The notes below the pieces were generated by a model, which was not told where the DNA came from, did no database searches, and was given only the letters and a program-made list of their open reading frames with translations. DNA of 64,000 nucleotides from Acidisoma silvae (lineage in GTDB: Bacteria; Pseudomonadota; Alphaproteobacteria; Acetobacterales; Acetobacteraceae), in NCBI RefSeq assembly GCF_020618775.1, contig NZ_JAESVB010000003.1:372001-436000 (forward strand), written 5' to 3'. Positions 62,153-64,000 of this stretch are shown one piece after another. A program made the translations under genes and the position numbers. The stretch's first letter is position 1. Each line of letters starts with the position of its first letter.

Positions 62153-63385
62153 TTACCAGTAGAGCCAGGTGCCGATCGCGAAGACCTGGGCCTGCACCTT
62201 GTTGTTCGCGGAGCCAGCGGCGCCGGTCACGAAGTTGTAGCCACCCTGCCAGCGGGTGCCATACAGGTAGGAGGCGAAGAGCTTCACGCCCGGAACCAGG
62301 ACATAGGTCGCGCCAGCGGACAGACCGGTTTCGTCGCGCTGACCTTCGGTCTTCGGCGAGGACCAGTCACCCTGGCTCTTGTAGTTGAAGTAGCTCGCGC
62401 CGACCGTCAGCGGGCCCGTGGTGTAGAGGCCGCCGGCGAGCCAGCCGACAGCGTTGGCGCCGCCAGCGTAGTTCGGCTCGAACTGGCCGTTCATGTTGCC
62501 GAACTTGGTGTTGCCGCCGACCATGAAGCCACCATAGGTCAGGACCGCACCGGCGCTGCCGACGCTCAGGCCCTGGTAGGGAAGGGTCGACTTAGCCGTA
62601 CCCGTGTAGGAAACCGCGCCGGCATTCATGTAGCCGCCGTCGACCGTCAGGCCGAGGCCGCCAAACTTCGCCTTGTAGGTGGTGCCGACTTCAAACGTGT
62701 TGCGACGCAGGTCGGTGGCCGTCGAGGAGGAGACCACGGCCGGGCCGTAGTTCTCGGCGGTCTGGTTCGGCTCGAAGCTGGCGGAGAAGCTCAGGCCGCT
62801 GAAGGACGGCGTGATGTAGTCGATCTTGTCCGTGGTGCGGGTGCTGTTGCTCCAGGTCCAGGCATAGATCGGGCGCTCGTTGGCATTGACGAAGAAGTTC
62901 TGAATGTCACCGTTCCAGCCGCCGTCATCGAAGGCTTCCTTGCCGCTTTCGAAGCGACCGGCGTCGTTCAGGTAGAGCGCGCCTTCCTGCTGACCGAAGC
63001 GGACGAGACCGAGCTGCGGCAGGCCGAGGTAACCGAAGTCGCGCAGCACATACAGCGTCTCAGCGGAAGCGCTGGTGCCGGTGTTTTCGCGGATTTCAGC
63101 CTGAGCACCGTATTGCAGGCCGTTGGCGGCAACGCCGTCGAAGCCCGGATACAGGCGGAAATAGCCGCCCATGTTGTCGCCGGAATACTTGGTGCCGCTG
63201 ACGCTCTGGCCGCTGAAGCCGCTCACGCCGAAGAACTGCGACACGCGGCCATCGAGACGGACGACGATGGAGCCGGGGGAAATGGACTTGGTGAAGTCAG
63301 GGCTGGAAACCTGGGCCTGGGCAGCGCCCGCGAGACCGAGAGCGGCCGTCAGCGTCGCGGCGCCGGCCAGAAGAAATTGTCGCAT
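62153..63385 (-). CDS. Outer-membrane porin (second of a tandem pair)
   Basis: This 410-residue porin has signal peptide MRQFLLAGAATLTAALGLAG ending GAAQAQ and cleavage before VSSPDFTK. Mature segments parallel the neighbour: SIVVRLDGRVSQFFGV, YFRLYPGFDGVAANGLQYGA, YLGLPQLGLVRFGQQEGALY, FEPNQTAENYGPAVV, LYGTRWQGGYNFVTG, and C-terminal VFAIGTWLYW. Homologous to the first porin but diverged, so the duplication is not recent. GGAGG lies about 11-13 bp before the ATG, slightly far. Diverges from YggS across 222 bp. Substrate range is unknown. Confidence 0.92.
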   Translation of the reverse strand: MRQFLLAGAATLTAALGLAGAAQAQVSSPDFTKSISPGSIVVRLDGRVSQFFGVSGFSGQSVSGTKYSGDNMGGYFRLYPGFDGVAANGLQYGAQAEIRENTGTSASAETLYVLRDFGYLGLPQLGLVRFGQQEGALYLNDAGRFESGKEAFDDGGWNGDIQNFFVNANERPIYAWTWSNSTRTTDKIDYITPSFSGLSFSASFEPNQTAENYGPAVVSSSTATDLRRNTFEVGTTYKAKFGGLGLTVDGGYMNAGAVSYTGTAKSTLPYQGLSVGSAGAVLTYGGFMVGGNTKFGNMNGQFEPNYAGGANAVGWLAGGLYTTGPLTVGASYFNYKSQGDWSSPKTEGQRDETGLSAGATYVLVPGVKLFASYLYGTRWQGGYNFVTGAAGSANNKVQAQVFAIGTWLYW

Positions 63386-63607
63386 CGAAGAGATATCCTC
63401 CGGTTGAAAGACCGCGGCCCTGGCAGGACCGCGGGTTGGCCAACAAGCAAATCGGCCGAAACCACGACCAACAAATTTGTCACAGTGGTGTGTGCGCTAT
63501 CTGCCACAGGGGCGGGTTGGCTGGGTGTTAAGGTTCCGAGACAACGGAAGGGGTTCGTTGCGAAGCTGTGCTTGACCCTGGGCGTGGGTTGCGCAGAGTC
63601 TGGCGCC

Positions 63608-64000
63608 ATGCCCGAAGACCAGTCCGACTGTCCCGCCGATCCGATGTTGCCCGCGATCGCCGGCGCGCTGGCGCGCGTGCGCGGGGAGCTTGACCTCGCG
63701 GCAAAGGCGGCCGGCCGTGATCCTGGCGCGGTCAGCCTGGTCGCGGTGTCGAAATTTCACCCCGAGGCCGCCGTGCGCGCCGCCATGGCGGCGGGCCAGC
63801 GGGTGTTCGGCGAGAACCGCGTCCAGGAGGCCTTGGGGAAATTCGCCTTGCTGCGGCAAGAGCCGACGCCGTTCCGTCTGCATATCATCGGCGGTCTACA
63901 GACCAATAAGGCACGTGACGCCGTGCGCATCGCCGATGTCATCGAAACCCTGGACCGCCCGAAGCTGGCGGACGCCATAGCTGATGCGTCCGAGCGGGAA
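63608..64000 (+). CDS. YggS family PLP-binding protein (C-terminus outside window)
   Basis: This pyridoxal-phosphate homeostasis protein is represented by its first 131 codons; it continues beyond the right edge. Translation from ATG 63608: MPEDQSDCPADPM, then LARVRGELDLAAKAAGR, VSLVAVSKFHPEAAVRAA (Lys in SKFHP would be the PLP lysine), GQRVFGENRVQEAL and LHIIGGLQTNKARDAV. SK-x-x-P, FGEN and IG-x-LQ-x-NK are the YggS/PROSC signatures. The family has no known catalytic activity and buffers PLP. In relatives the gene is a divergent neighbour of DUF3576-leuS; here two porins separate them. Confidence 0.9.
   Translation, partial: MPEDQSDCPADPMLPAIAGALARVRGELDLAAKAAGRDPGAVSLVAVSKFHPEAAVRAAMAAGQRVFGENRVQEALGKFALLRQEPTPFRLHIIGGLQTNKARDAVRIADVIETLDRPKLADAIADASERE

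Overview
The window is a chromosomal, housekeeping-rich segment of an alphaproteobacterium, most likely of the Rhodospirillales/Acetobacteraceae side. The G+C content is high (roughly 60-65% by eye). Pointers to Alphaproteobacteria are an ATP12-type F1-ATPase assembly chaperone, DUF1178, DUF3576 and DUF4167 proteins, a ParABS locus beside mnmE-mnmG-rsmG, and the HprK-RapZ-EIIA(Man)-HPr-EI regulatory phosphotransferase set. The two porins and the hopanoid transporter HpnN point towards acetic-acid-bacteria relatives. The family-level placement is inference. I found no phage, insertion sequence, CRISPR array, rRNA or tRNA.

Layout. 0-5.2 kb: ubiG (cut by the window edge) diverges from lysC, a nitronate monooxygenase-like gene and ptsP (EI-Ntr). 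5.2-11.8 kb, leftward: DUF1178, parB, parA, rsmG, mnmG, mnmE, then a 2Fe-2S protein. 12-14.6 kb: an MGMT and a quinone reductase face grxC and comF. 14.7-18.5 kb: hpnN diverges from a 3-hydroxyacyl-CoA dehydrogenase. 18.5-22.6 kb: a zinc-ribbon membrane protein diverges from ftsE-ftsX-ydcF-plsC. 22.7-26.6 kb: hprK-rapZ-EIIA-HPr-EI. 26.8-38.1 kb: rplKAJL-rpoBC. 38.3-44.6 kb: a RodZ-like gene, ispG, hisS, prfA, prmC, DUF4167. 44.7-51.4 kb, leftward: a small membrane protein, nitrilase, nadK, mazG, asmA, ATP12 chaperone and acylphosphatase. 51.5-55.3 kb: phnW-like, fhs and a sugar dehydrogenase. 55.4-60.3 kb, leftward: DUF3576, leuS, lptE, holA. 60.5-63.4 kb: two porins, then a partial YggS gene.

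The genes fall into tightly packed runs with ATGA/GTGA or other short overlaps, implying translational coupling: lysC-nmo-ptsP; mnmG-rsmG-parA-parB; ftsE-ftsX-ydcF-plsC; hprK-rapZ and EIIA-HPr-EI; hisS-prfA-prmC; nitrilase-nadK-mazG. Strong hairpins lie at most convergent junctions and inside the ribosomal protein/RNA polymerase operon.

No novel biological system is evident. The most interesting signal is architectural. There are two parS-like ParB sites, a perfect 14-bp palindrome in the 3' end of mnmG and a one-mismatch copy inside leuS, and they lie about 50 kb apart. The leuS-lptE-holA block, which in many alphaproteobacteria faces parB directly, is separated from it by the same 50 kb and lies in inverted relative orientation. 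One inversion between about 5.74 and 55.35 kb would restore the usual order and bring the two parS sites to about 5 kb apart.
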